In this document: positions 17,457 to 24,934 of the stretch, piece after piece | Layout: each line of letters opens with the position of its first letter | How positions within the stretch are numbered: the first letter of the stretch is position 1 | Assembly: GCA_947387485.1 (NCBI GenBank) | Contig: CANDNT010000023.1 | Location: 1 to 59,374, forward strand | Length of the DNA stretch: 59,374 nucleotides | Reading direction: 5' to 3' | From: Aquimarina rhabdastrellae | Lineage (GTDB): Bacteria; Bacteroidota; Bacteroidia; Flavobacteriales; Flavobacteriaceae | The notes under the pieces: model-generated | Databases searched by the model: none | What the model was told of the DNA's origin: nothing | The model's input: the letters and a program-made list of their open reading frames with translations, nothing else | Position numbers and translations under genes: made by a program

Positions 17457-17585
17457 TTTGATTTTTTTTGCAAAAATACAAACCTTGAATAATTATTAAT
17501 GCTAAACTTAATAAAAAAACAAGGTAAATCTGCTTTAAAAAGCTAATTTTGGTGTAAAATCTTATAACATCAAACAAAAAACAAC

Positions 17586-18794
17586 TTGAAAAGCCTATTT
17601 TTTAATTATTTCAATTCCTTTTCTGGTTTATCAAAAGAGGTCTGGTGGCTCTCCTTAATTACGTTAATTAATCGAGCTGGAACAATGGTTATTCCGTTTT
17701 TATCTTTATACCTTACTAAAGATTTACAATTATCGTTAATAGAAATCGGATGGATTATGACTTGTTTTGGAACTGGTTCTTTATTAGGGTCATGGTTAGG
17801 AGGAAAACTTACCGACAAAATTGGGTATTATAAAGTCATGTATTCTAGTTTAATCGCTACTGGATTTGGCTTTATTATTTTACAATTTCTAGATACTTTT
17901 TTATCTTTTAGTATTGGTATCTTCATTATTATGATTCTTGCAGATACTTTTAGACCTGCTACATTTGTTGCTTTAAATAGTTATAGCAAACCTGAAAACA
18001 AAACTAGATCTGTCACTTTAATTAGATTAGCCATTAATCTGGGGTTTTCTGCAGGTCCTGCTGTAGGTGGTATAATCATTACAACAATAGGATATCAAGG
18101 TTTATTTTGGATAGATGGTATTACTTGCTTATTAGCTAGTGTATTATTATTGTATACACTAAATCCAAAAACCACAAAAACTATAGATAATCATATTGTA
18201 AAAAACCCTGTTTCTGTATATAGAGATAAAACTTTTTGGATTTTCTTTTTTGCTATGGTTTTATTTGGCATTTCATTTTTACAATTCTTTTCTACGGTAC
18301 CTTTATTCTATAAAGAAATACATGCTTTATCCGAATTTGATATTGGGTTAATTTTGGGATTGAATGGATTAGTTATTTTTATTTTTGAAATGCCTCTAGT
18401 TAAATATTTAGAGGATTCATCTTTCTCTATGGTAAAACTCATATTGATCGGTGCTATATTAACTGCATTAAGCTTTGCGGTTTTTAACTTTACTTCTTGG
18501 ACAGGTATTGTTATTATTAGTATGCTGTTAATGACTATAGGAGAAATGATTTCTTTTCCTTTTTCAAATGCTTTTGCTTTACAAAGATCTCAAAAAGGAA
18601 ATCCTGGCGAATACATGGCTTTATATAGCATTTCATTTTCTGTTTCTCATATCATAGGACATAATTCTGGTATGCAACTGGTATCTTATATAGGCTATAC
18701 TTATACTTGGTATATCATTATAGCTTTATTAACTATTTGCATTTTTTTATTATATATCTTACAACTGCGACTTACAAAAGAAGCTACAGTTTAA
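17586..18794 (+). CDS. MFS transporter (multidrug/sugar efflux type), TTG start
   Basis: 402 residues, 11-12 membrane helices. The N-terminal half carries the MFS motif A loop GSWLGGKLTDKIGYYKVM between helices 2 and 3. TTG at 17586 is taken as start because LKSLFFNYFNSFSGLSKEVW is the usual beginning of this family and no ATG fits. A TAATTTTG box (17544-17551) lies 34 bp upstream. Substrate cannot be predicted. The next gene starts 11 bp downstream and may be co-transcribed. Confidence 0.9.
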   Translation: MKSLFFNYFNSFSGLSKEVWWLSLITLINRAGTMVIPFLSLYLTKDLQLSLIEIGWIMTCFGTGSLLGSWLGGKLTDKIGYYKVMYSSLIATGFGFIILQFLDTFLSFSIGIFIIMILADTFRPATFVALNSYSKPENKTRSVTLIRLAINLGFSAGPAVGGIIITTIGYQGLFWIDGITCLLASVLLLYTLNPKTTKTIDNHIVKNPVSVYRDKTFWIFFFAMVLFGISFLQFFSTVPLFYKEIHALSEFDIGLILGLNGLVIFIFEMPLVKYLEDSSFSMVKLILIGAILTALSFAVFNFTSWTGIVIISMLLMTIGEMISFPFSNAFALQRSQKGNPGEYMALYSISFSVSHIIGHNSGMQLVSYIGYTYTWYIIIALLTICIFLLYILQLRLTKEATV

Positions 18795-18805
18795 ATTTAT
18801 TTATT

Positions 18806-19573
18806 ATGATTTCATTTTTTTCTACTACTCGATTTAAATATATATTACTATGCACAGTTCTATTTGTAGCTAGTTGCTCTCAAAAACAACCTCAAGCTGA
18901 AATAAAAGTTACTCCTTCTACTCAAGAAAAACATTTTCCTATTCTAGCACCTAATCGCTATAATGTTGCATTCTTAATTATGGATGGAACTTACAATACT
19001 GAGTTTACAGCTCCTTTTGATATTTTTCAGCATACTCAATATCGTAAAAATATTAAAGCGATGAACGTTTTTACAGTTGCTAATACAGATAATTACATTA
19101 CAACATTTGAAGGGGTTAAAATCATTCCCGATTATAACTATTTAAAAGATAAACTTCCTCAAATCGATATTTTAGTAATTCCTAGTGCAGAACATCATTT
19201 GGATTCAGATTTAAATGATCTAGATATGCTAAATTTTGTAAAAAAGGTTGATGAAAATGCTTTATATATGACTTCGCACTGCGACGGGGCTTTTGTATTA
19301 GCCAAAACTGGTCTATTAGATAAAAAAGTATCTACTACATTCCCTGGGGATATCGAACTTATGCAAAAAACATTTCCTGATTTAGACATTCGTAAGGATT
19401 TACTTTTTGTTCATGACGGAAAATATATTACTTCTGCTGGTGGTGCCAAAAGTTTTGAAGCTGCACTATATTTATGTGAAGTATTATACGGTAAAGAAAT
19501 CACCCACTCTCTTGCAAAAGGATTGGTTATAGATTGGAATTTAGACAATGTCAAACACCTTGTCATTGAATAA
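18806..19573 (+). CDS. DJ-1/PfpI-like lipoprotein
   Basis: 255 residues from ATG 18806; a longer in-frame opening runs back into the MFS gene and would bury the lipoprotein signal, so it is rejected. The lipobox is LFVASC. The mature domain has the DJ-1/PfpI (class I amidotransferase-like) fold: NVAFLIMDGTYNTEFTAPFD, IDILVIPS and the nucleophile elbow MTSHCDGAFVLA with a candidate reactive Cys. This arrangement resembles the N-terminal domain of GATase-type AraC regulators, here without DNA-binding domain and anchored in the envelope. Activity unknown. Confidence 0.85.
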   Translation: MISFFSTTRFKYILLCTVLFVASCSQKQPQAEIKVTPSTQEKHFPILAPNRYNVAFLIMDGTYNTEFTAPFDIFQHTQYRKNIKAMNVFTVANTDNYITTFEGVKIIPDYNYLKDKLPQIDILVIPSAEHHLDSDLNDLDMLNFVKKVDENALYMTSHCDGAFVLAKTGLLDKKVSTTFPGDIELMQKTFPDLDIRKDLLFVHDGKYITSAGGAKSFEAALYLCEVLYGKEITHSLAKGLVIDWNLDNVKHLVIE

Positions 19574-19583
19574 CAATTAACAT

Positions 19584-19620
19584 AAAAAAAGCGCCCCAAA
19601 TCGCAAAAAGGGCGCTTTCT
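19584..19620. terminator. Strong terminator, best T tract on the minus strand
   Basis: AAAGCGCCC and GGGCGCTTT arms with a 13-nt loop. On the plus strand the T tract is only TTT-C-T; on the minus strand the stem is followed by seven T. It therefore also ends a leftward transcript, which points to the small reading frame at 19623-19703. Confidence 0.8.
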
Positions 19621-19622
19621 CA

Positions 19623-19703
19623 CTACTTAGGGGAATTGAGTATTTTTATTTCTTCTTCATTTCTTATTTTCCTCATCCAATCTCGAAACTCAATCTTTCC
19701 CAT
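19623..19703 (-). CDS. Candidate small ORF (26 codons) ahead of a terminator
   Basis: ATG at 19703, stop TAG at 19623. It begins MGKIEFRDWMRKIRNEEE and ends KILNSPK: charged, amphipathic, coherent codon use. Three bases after the stop comes a terminator with a T7 tail in this direction. A TACATTTG -7-like box (19768-19775, minus strand) is placed to start a leader of roughly 55 nt. No -33 element is evident and I know no family, so it may equally be part of a small RNA. Confidence 0.35.
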   Translation of the reverse strand: MGKIEFRDWMRKIRNEEEIKILNSPK

Positions 19704-20417
19704 TCAAAAAAACCAAAACCAAATTGTAAAAAAACTAATGTGTTACTATTATAACTCTTGTTCATTACAAATGTAAGGTTAATACATAATTTTCCTACTT
19801 AATTTATGTTAACATACTTATTTATACCGTTGAAAAGCAACATACTATAGACGAATTAACAAAAATATTATATATCCAACAGCAATTTTGTAAGAAAAAA
19901 ATATAATTCCTATAGATTTCACAAAAATGTATTGTTTTTAATGTAAAAAAGTATCAATTATTACCATAATTATCATAAACACGAGCTATTTCATTCTTCT
20001 TTTTGATTTTTATAGGTCAAGATTAACGTATTTTCACTTTGATACATTATTAAAGTTATTTATGTATGCATTACACGTAATTCATTATTAAGTGTCGTTA
20101 TTTCAAACTATAATAAAATGACTTTTTAACGGTCTAGTTTAAGAAAAGATTATTTTCAAAATACTATTAATAGTAAAAGTGGCGAAGAAGTATATACAGT
20201 GTTTACTATTTTTAAATACAAATAACTGGATCAGTCTCAAAAGTTGTGGGTGAATTAAAATATAATAATGAATGTCGAATACAGAGTTAAGATTAACGAT
20301 AGTTGATTTTAGATTAATTCATCGTGGAGTCGAAGTAACGAATTCCACTCAAAACTAACCAATTTATTATTATTCATTTATCACTCAAAAAAACATTTTA
20401 GATTTATACTTATCACA

Positions 20418-20502
20418 GAGCTTGTCTGGTCATCGAGCTTGTCTGGTCATCGAGCTTGTCTGGTCATCGAGCTTGTCTGGTCATCGAGCTTGTCGAGATG
20501 AC
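20418..20502. repeat. 17-bp tandem repeat, five units, ending in a REP-like palindrome
   Basis: GAGCTTGTCTGGTCATC is repeated without gap at 20418, 20435, 20452 and 20469. The fifth unit (20486-20502) is the variant GAGCTTGTCGAGATGAC, whose junction with the previous unit reads TCATCGAGCTTGTCGAGATGA-like with inverted ends TCATC/GATGA and CGA/TCG. This looks like a dispersed REP-type palindrome whose half has been amplified by slippage. Confidence 0.9.
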
Positions 20503-20695
20503 AGTACTCAAAAACTACCTAACGAACCAACTCCATATCAAAAAACTTTTAAATTTTAGATTCAATCTCACTCATCTCTCATCGGCTAATCACTCGTCAC
20601 TTATACAAAACCACAACAATTAGTCTTGATCCAAATAACTTATTATCTTAGTTAAATTATAAATTATTCATGACAATATTATTATAAACAGCAAA

Positions 20696-20728
20696 AGCGC
20701 TCCATTGCTGGAGCGCTCTCAGTTTTTT
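20696..20728. terminator. GC-rich hairpin with offset T run, orphan
   Basis: AGCGCTCC (20696-20703) pairs with GGAGCGCT (20710-20717) over a 6-nt loop; a T6 run follows five bases later on the plus strand, and four T follow directly on the minus strand. No gene ends nearby on the plus strand. It could end an unseen small transcript. Confidence 0.45.
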
Positions 20729-20891
20729 GGTAAAAAAATCATATAAATCACTTTCTGGGTAATCAGTCCAAAAAGCTTAATGATTTATACTCTCAAATTA
20801 CCCTAATCATAAAAAATCAAAACTTTTGTGCTTACATTATTACGGTTTAAAAGTAATAAAATTTATGGTTATACCGTAAATAATTTTCAAA

Positions 20892-20944
20892 AAAAATAAC
20901 ATTAAAGTAACAATCCTTTGTATACAAAGGGATTGCATGTTATA
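20892..20944 (-). terminator. Terminator of the SigZ/MscS unit
   Basis: On the minus strand an AACAT outer arm, then CAATCCCTTTG pairing with CAAAGGATTG around TATA, then ATGTT closing the structure and a run of T. The core palindrome is at 20911-20935. It is about 70 bp after the mscS stop and has T tracts on both sides. Confidence 0.7.
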
Positions 20945-21007
20945 TTTTTTTCATTATGAAGCATTGTCTTTTATGATAAAATATTTTTAAACTTGTACAA
21001 AACAGTA

Positions 21008-21826
21008 TTATCTTCCTATTTTTCCTAGTTCGATACCCTCAGAATATGCTACCTGAATCTCATTTTGATTAAAAGCTTCTTTAATGTTTTTATGAGCAAG
21101 AAAAGTAACTTCCCAAAAATCATCTGGTCTCACATAAGGTCTCACTGCTATAATTATACTATGAGAATCAAAACTCTCAATCCCAATAGTTGTACTTGGG
21201 TTTTCTAAGATTTTGTTTATTGGATTTAAGGCTTCAGTAATAATTTCTTTTACTTTAGGAAAATCTTCGGCATAAGGCATTGTTACATTCAGTTCTAATC
21301 GCACTACTCCTTTTTTTGAGTAATTTGTAACTACATCGTCTGTAATTTTGGAATTAGGAATTATAAGTACTTTATTTCCTGGTGTGATTACTGTAGTATT
21401 AAAAATTCCTATTTCTTCTACTTTTCCAAATTTATCTCCTACTTCTATCCAATCATCTACTTGATACGGTTTGAGAAACAAAATAAGAATTCCTGATGCA
21501 AAATTTCCTAGACTTCCTTGAAGCGACAGTCCTATTGCAAAACTAACTGCTGCCAAAATAGCTACTAACCCTGATAAATCTGCTCCTAGAATTGAAACTA
21601 CTGTAAATAAAATAGCTACTTTTAATACTATAGAAATTATTGATAATAAAAATGGACGGACAGTTTCTGATGTTTGAACTCTCTTGAGTGTTTTATCCAA
21701 TAGTTTTTCAATCTTCTTTATAAGTTTGAATCCTATCCAGATAATTAAAATTCCGATAAGTATACGAGGTGCAAAAAAGATGATTTTCTCAATCATCAAT
21801 TCGTAATATTTTTCAAAGTTTTCCAT
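21008..21826 (-). CDS. MscS-family small-conductance channel
   Basis: 272 residues. Three N-terminal helices (about 13-32, 60-80 and 85-110); the pore helix LVAILAAVSFAIGLSLQGSLGNFASG keeps the Gly/Ala pattern of MscS TM3. The beta domain has VDDWIEVGDKFGKVEEIGIFNT and VLIIPNSKI, then an alpha/beta C-terminal domain. It is only distantly similar to the other MscS protein in this window (3997-4878) and is the shorter, canonical type. It starts 50 bp after the SigZ-like gene, in the same direction, so a shared transcript is likely. Confidence 0.95.
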   Translation of the reverse strand: MENFEKYYELMIEKIIFFAPRILIGILIIWIGFKLIKKIEKLLDKTLKRVQTSETVRPFLLSIISIVLKVAILFTVVSILGADLSGLVAILAAVSFAIGLSLQGSLGNFASGILILFLKPYQVDDWIEVGDKFGKVEEIGIFNTTVITPGNKVLIIPNSKITDDVVTNYSKKGVVRLELNVTMPYAEDFPKVKEIITEALNPINKILENPSTTIGIESFDSHSIIIAVRPYVRPDDFWEVTFLAHKNIKEAFNQNEIQVAYSEGIELGKIGR

Positions 21827-21876
21827 AATCTAATATAAAAAACTTCTGCTGAAAAATTCTTAATCAAATTCTCTTA

Positions 21877-22431
21877 TTAAAATCGACAGCAGATCTTACA
21901 TAATGCCTTCTCTTTTATTTCCCCTACTAACTTTCCTTCTTTATTTAATTTATAATCACAACAATCCATATATCCTTTAATAATTAATTTCCTTCCTCGT
22001 TGTATTTGTGATTTAACTGTTGCTAATGGTAGGTTTAATTGTTCTGCAATCGTACTTTGTTTCAGTCCTTCTATATCTGACAAATACAATGGAATCCTAT
22101 ATTTTTCTGGTAAATTTTTAATAAGTCCTGGTAAGCAATCTTTTTCTGTATGTGTTTCTTCTTCCTCTATTGTCGTATCGGTTTCTAGATATTGTTCGTC
22201 TAGAGCTATTGCTTTTTTAGATTTTTTCAGAAAATCATACGTAATATTTCTTGCTATACTAAATAACCATGATTTTAACTTAGCTTCATCTTGAAGTTGT
22301 TCTTTATGTAAATGTACTTTAGTAAATACTTCTTGTACAATATCTTTGGTGATATCTGAATCTTTGATTTTACTATAAATAAAACGTTCTATATCTTCTT
22401 TATATATATTCCAAATATCATCTGTATTCAT
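21877..22431 (-). CDS. sigZ: ECF RNA polymerase sigma factor, SigZ-like
   Basis: 184 residues. Sigma region 2 (about 10-75, SDITKDIVQEVFTKVHLHKE and LKSWLFSIARNITYDFLKKS) and region 4 (about 105-155, LPEKYRIPLYLSDIEGLKQS and LPLATVKSQIQRGR) are complete. The C-terminal tail is cysteine-rich (MDCCDYKLNKEGKLVGEIKE, then ALCKICCRF), as in the SigZ family, and could sense thiol state or bind metal. No anti-sigma gene is adjacent. Upstream and co-directional is a 35-residue Cys-rich peptide gene; downstream an MscS channel. Confidence 0.85.
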   Translation of the reverse strand: MNTDDIWNIYKEDIERFIYSKIKDSDITKDIVQEVFTKVHLHKEQLQDEAKLKSWLFSIARNITYDFLKKSKKAIALDEQYLETDTTIEEEETHTEKDCLPGLIKNLPEKYRIPLYLSDIEGLKQSTIAEQLNLPLATVKSQIQRGRKLIIKGYMDCCDYKLNKEGKLVGEIKEKALCKICCRF

Positions 22432-22447
22432 ATACCTATATTATTAC

Positions 22448-22477
22448 AAAATCGAGACATATTCATATCTCGATTTT
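22448..22477 (-). terminator. Hairpin between the Cys-rich peptide gene and sigZ (terminator or attenuator)
   Basis: AAATCGAGATAT, loop GA(A)T, ATGTCTCGATTTT on the minus strand; a stem of about 12 bp with a short T tract. A second near-palindrome (ATGAGTT/AACTCAT, 22488-22503) lies just before it. It would partly stop transcripts of the peptide gene and so set how much sigZ is made. Confidence 0.65.
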
Positions 22478-22519
22478 TAATTATGCTATGAGTTACAACT
22501 CATTAATTCTTTACATTCT

Positions 22520-22627
22520 TTATGCACAATTGCACCCAGAAGATTCACAACTGATATTTGAACAGTTTGCACAGTTTCCTTCTAAACAACTTGGACAGGT
22601 ACAATTACACCCTTTATTTAAAATCAT
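22520..22627 (-). CDS. Cysteine-rich 35-residue peptide, metallothionein-like
   Basis: ATG at 22627, stop TAA at 22520. Nine of 35 residues are Cys, in the order MILNKGCNCTCPSCLEGNC then ANCSNISC and ESSGCNCA: C-x-C-x-C-x2-C, then spaced Cys and a final C-x-C. Density and spacing are those of small metal-binding metallothionein-like peptides, although it matches no family I can name. It is directly upstream of the SigZ-like gene, whose own C-terminus is Cys-rich. Candidate metal or thiol buffer. Confidence 0.6.
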   Translation of the reverse strand: MILNKGCNCTCPSCLEGNCANCSNISCESSGCNCA

Positions 22628-22772
22628 AATATCATTTTTTTACGTTAATACATCTATAAGACTTTCAATTGCCAAAAAAGATGCATAATTTCTTTATAAA
22701 TTTACGAAAAAAACATCCTTGTTATACTGTTTTAACTACCAAATAATAACAATGAGTTTAAATGATATCCTT

Positions 22773-23213
22773 TTAAATTTCTCTTATCGGAGCTTCTTCT
22801 ATTACATTAGATAATACTATATGGGTTTTGGTTTCACCATAGGCTATTAATTTGTCTATAAGATGTTCTAAATGTAATTGATCTCTTAATACCACTTCTA
22901 AAACGATATTTTCGTGACCCGTAATTCTATAACAATTAATTACTTCTTTTAAGGATGTAACCATAGTTAAAAAAGGTTTCAATTTTCCCATAAAAGCTCT
23001 TAAAGTAATAATTGCTTTAAGCTGGTATCCTACTGGAGTATACGCAATTTGGGCTTTGTATCCATTAATAATTCCGTAATCTTCCATTTTTTTTATACGC
23101 TCAGCTACAGCAGGTGAACTTAATCCTATTTTTCTTCCAATCTCTGCATTAGATTGTCTTGCATTTTTTTGTAAAAGATTTAATATTTTCCAACCCAGTT
23201 CATCAACCTTCAT
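22773..23213 (-). CDS. Lrp/AsnC family transcriptional regulator
   Basis: 146 residues. N-terminal AsnC-type winged helix (LGWKILNLLQKNARQSNAEI, then GLSSPAVAERIKKMEDYGII) and C-terminal RAM (ligand-binding) domain (LKAIITLRAFMG, VINCYRITGHENIVLEVVLR). Such regulators assemble as octamers and respond to amino acids. It is divergent from the unknown gene at 23362 and may regulate it. Confidence 0.95.
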   Translation of the reverse strand: MKVDELGWKILNLLQKNARQSNAEIGRKIGLSSPAVAERIKKMEDYGIINGYKAQIAYTPVGYQLKAIITLRAFMGKLKPFLTMVTSLKEVINCYRITGHENIVLEVVLRDQLHLEHLIDKLIAYGETKTHIVLSNVIEEAPIREI

Positions 23214-23361
23214 TATTAATGTTTTTATAGTATATACCTTATTATTTATCCTAAAATAATCTTTTCACTTTAAATAATAAAGTTAATAAAGATGAAATGT
23301 TGTTAATTTTGAAACATAACTCAACACTCAATATACTCTATCGATATGATAGGTTATTATC

Positions 23362-23787
23362 ATGAATAACTATAATTTATATAAAGAAGAATCTTCTCAA
23401 GATGTCACAAAACTTCCTTTATACATGAAAGCTTTGGATATCTTTAAACTAAATAGAAGTTTGGTTGCTGCTACTTCAGAAGTTCGCTCTCTTGATGAAT
23501 TAGATCATACTGCGTCTAGAATGAATAGAAGATTAAGTAATTTAATCACTACAGGTTTATTATTAATTAAACATATAGCTCTAGCCGAAACTTCTAGAAA
23601 TACTCATACTAAAGCGCAATATATAGCTAGCGTTGAATTTTATATATCAAGTATTGAGGCTGATTATTATGCTTTAAAACAAGCTCTAATTCACAGAGAA
23701 CCTAAAATAACAAAACTTCTAACCTCAGAGATTAAAAGTTTAAAAGAGTTGCATTGGACATGGTCCAAACGCTATAAAAAAATCTAA
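23362..23787 (+). CDS. Hypothetical all-helical protein
   Basis: 141 residues, no signal or membrane segment. Predicted to be four helices with heptad-like spacing (DELDHTASRMNRRLSNLITT, SVEFYISSIEADYYALKQAL, ITKLLTSEIKSLKELHWTWS). It resembles small four-helix-bundle proteins but I cannot assign a family. Divergently placed to the Lrp-type regulator with about 150 bp between them; convergent with the DUF3820 gene 9 bp away. Confidence 0.65.
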   Translation: MNNYNLYKEESSQDVTKLPLYMKALDIFKLNRSLVAATSEVRSLDELDHTASRMNRRLSNLITTGLLLIKHIALAETSRNTHTKAQYIASVEFYISSIEADYYALKQALIHREPKITKLLTSEIKSLKELHWTWSKRYKKI

Positions 23788-23796
23788 TTTTAATTA

Positions 23797-24021
23797 TTAC
23801 ATTTTTCTCAGGTTTCTAATTAAATGTTCCAATCCATTGCATTTAATTTCATAAATCGTTTGCAATTGTTGGCCTAAAACACCTTTAGGAAATCCTTTTT
23901 GCTGGTACCAAACTATATAATGTTCTGGTAAGTCAATCAAATCATAATCTTTATACTTACCGTAAGGCATTTTGGCTTTAGCCAATTTTAACAAAAAATC
24001 CTTTTGAGGTTTTACATCCAT
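23797..24021 (-). CDS. DUF3820 family protein
   Basis: 74 residues. MPYGKYKDYDLIDLPEHYIV and WYQQKGFPKGVLGQQLQTI are the hallmark of DUF3820, small cytosolic proteins of unknown role. Complete at the usual length. It follows the DUF922-like gene by 22 bp in the same direction. Confidence 0.85.
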   Translation of the reverse strand: MDVKPQKDFLLKLAKAKMPYGKYKDYDLIDLPEHYIVWYQQKGFPKGVLGQQLQTIYEIKCNGLEHLIRNLRKM

Positions 24022-24043
24022 AGTATCTCACTACACTTCAATA

Positions 24044-24601
24044 TTATCGTCTTCTTCTTACTCTTTTTTCAAATTTCTGGTAGTATACTAAAAGGTTTTT
24101 CACTTTTTTCTCCCACTTTTTCTGGGCTTCTTCATTTTTAGAATGATCTGTTTCTTCATCGTATTGTTCTTGCATTTCACTACGTAAACGCTCTACGATT
24201 TTATACATTCTTTTAAGATCTTTCTTTATATCTTTTTCTTTTTCTACTTGATATTCACTTAACCGTTTTCTCATGATTCTTGCATGAAGCTCAGAAATAT
24301 CAAAATGCAATTGCTCATGTGCCAAAAGGTATTCATTCTTTTCATTTTCTTTTACCCATGATAATAATGGATAGCAAAAGCTATCTACATCATATGTAAA
24401 ATCAGGAACACCACCTTCTTTATTATAAGACCAATGATATGTAACTCCAGTATTTACGCTAGCAGCAAAAGAACTATTTCTTTTGGGTTTACCTCTAAAG
24501 TCACTCCACTCTAAAGTACTTTTTTCACTATACGAGAATTTTTCATAAGATTCTTTATTTGTAAACAATATTACGCTAAGTAAAATAATAAGTTTATTCA
24601 T
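24044..24601 (-). CDS. DUF922-like putative Zn-dependent exported protein
   Basis: 185 residues from ATG 24601; a TTG seven codons upstream would add residues before the signal peptide MNKLIILLSVILFT, so it is not used. LEWSDFRGKP and the metalloprotease-like HEQLHFD (HExxH) agree with DUF922, a putative zinc protease family. The C-terminal third is a highly charged helix ending in KRVRRRR. Proteolysis has not been shown for this family. Confidence 0.75.
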   Translation of the reverse strand: MNKLIILLSVILFTNKESYEKFSYSEKSTLEWSDFRGKPKRNSSFAASVNTGVTYHWSYNKEGGVPDFTYDVDSFCYPLLSWVKENEKNEYLLAHEQLHFDISELHARIMRKRLSEYQVEKEKDIKKDLKRMYKIVERLRSEMQEQYDEETDHSKNEEAQKKWEKKVKNLLVYYQKFEKRVRRRR

Positions 24602-24934
24602 AATTATCTCAATTATGGCCAATTTACGGTTAAGTTCTTCTTTTTATAAGAATAATTAAAAACTGGGTATTGTTTCAATTATCCTTTTTTGATTTACTGG
24701 AAGATTGCATTAATGCCTTAATTGATTTAAATACTCTTAACGAGAACTTACTTTCTCGATAGCCTTTAAAACTTTGATTTCTCCCAAATCTTTTTTTATT
24801 ATTAAGAATAAAAATCCATAGTCAGTTTTACTTTTTTTTAAAAGTAATCTTACCATTTCATTAAAATTCCTAATATGTTCTTCTTATTTTATTCTTGCCC
24901 CCTATGATGAAATATACAACATTTATACGATTTA
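24602..24934. other. Intergenic region without recognisable features
   Basis: 333 bp between two leftward genes, AT-rich, with no coding frame, convincing terminator or TAnnTTTG promoter that I can support. It must contain the promoter of the DUF922-like gene. Confidence 0.5.

Larger units (their letters stand above)
19704..20891. other. Gene-poor AT-rich intergenic region of about 1.2 kb
   Basis: No reading frame with coding character on either strand. It holds a 17-bp tandem repeat (20418-20502), a weak imperfect GTGGA/TCCAC hairpin near 20324-20348, a GC-rich hairpin (20696-20728) and TTACGGT/ACCGTAA arms at 20840-20879. The rest is low-complexity A/T. It could be remnant sequence or host untranslated RNAs. 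Confidence 0.6.

Noticed and set aside
20418..20502. Possible CRISPR array
   Set aside because: The units adjoin without spacers and are only 17 bp; no cas gene is nearby.
20720..20790. Second small leftward ORF ending at the 20696 hairpin
   Set aside because: The frame has no early start codon; from its ATG only seven residues remain.
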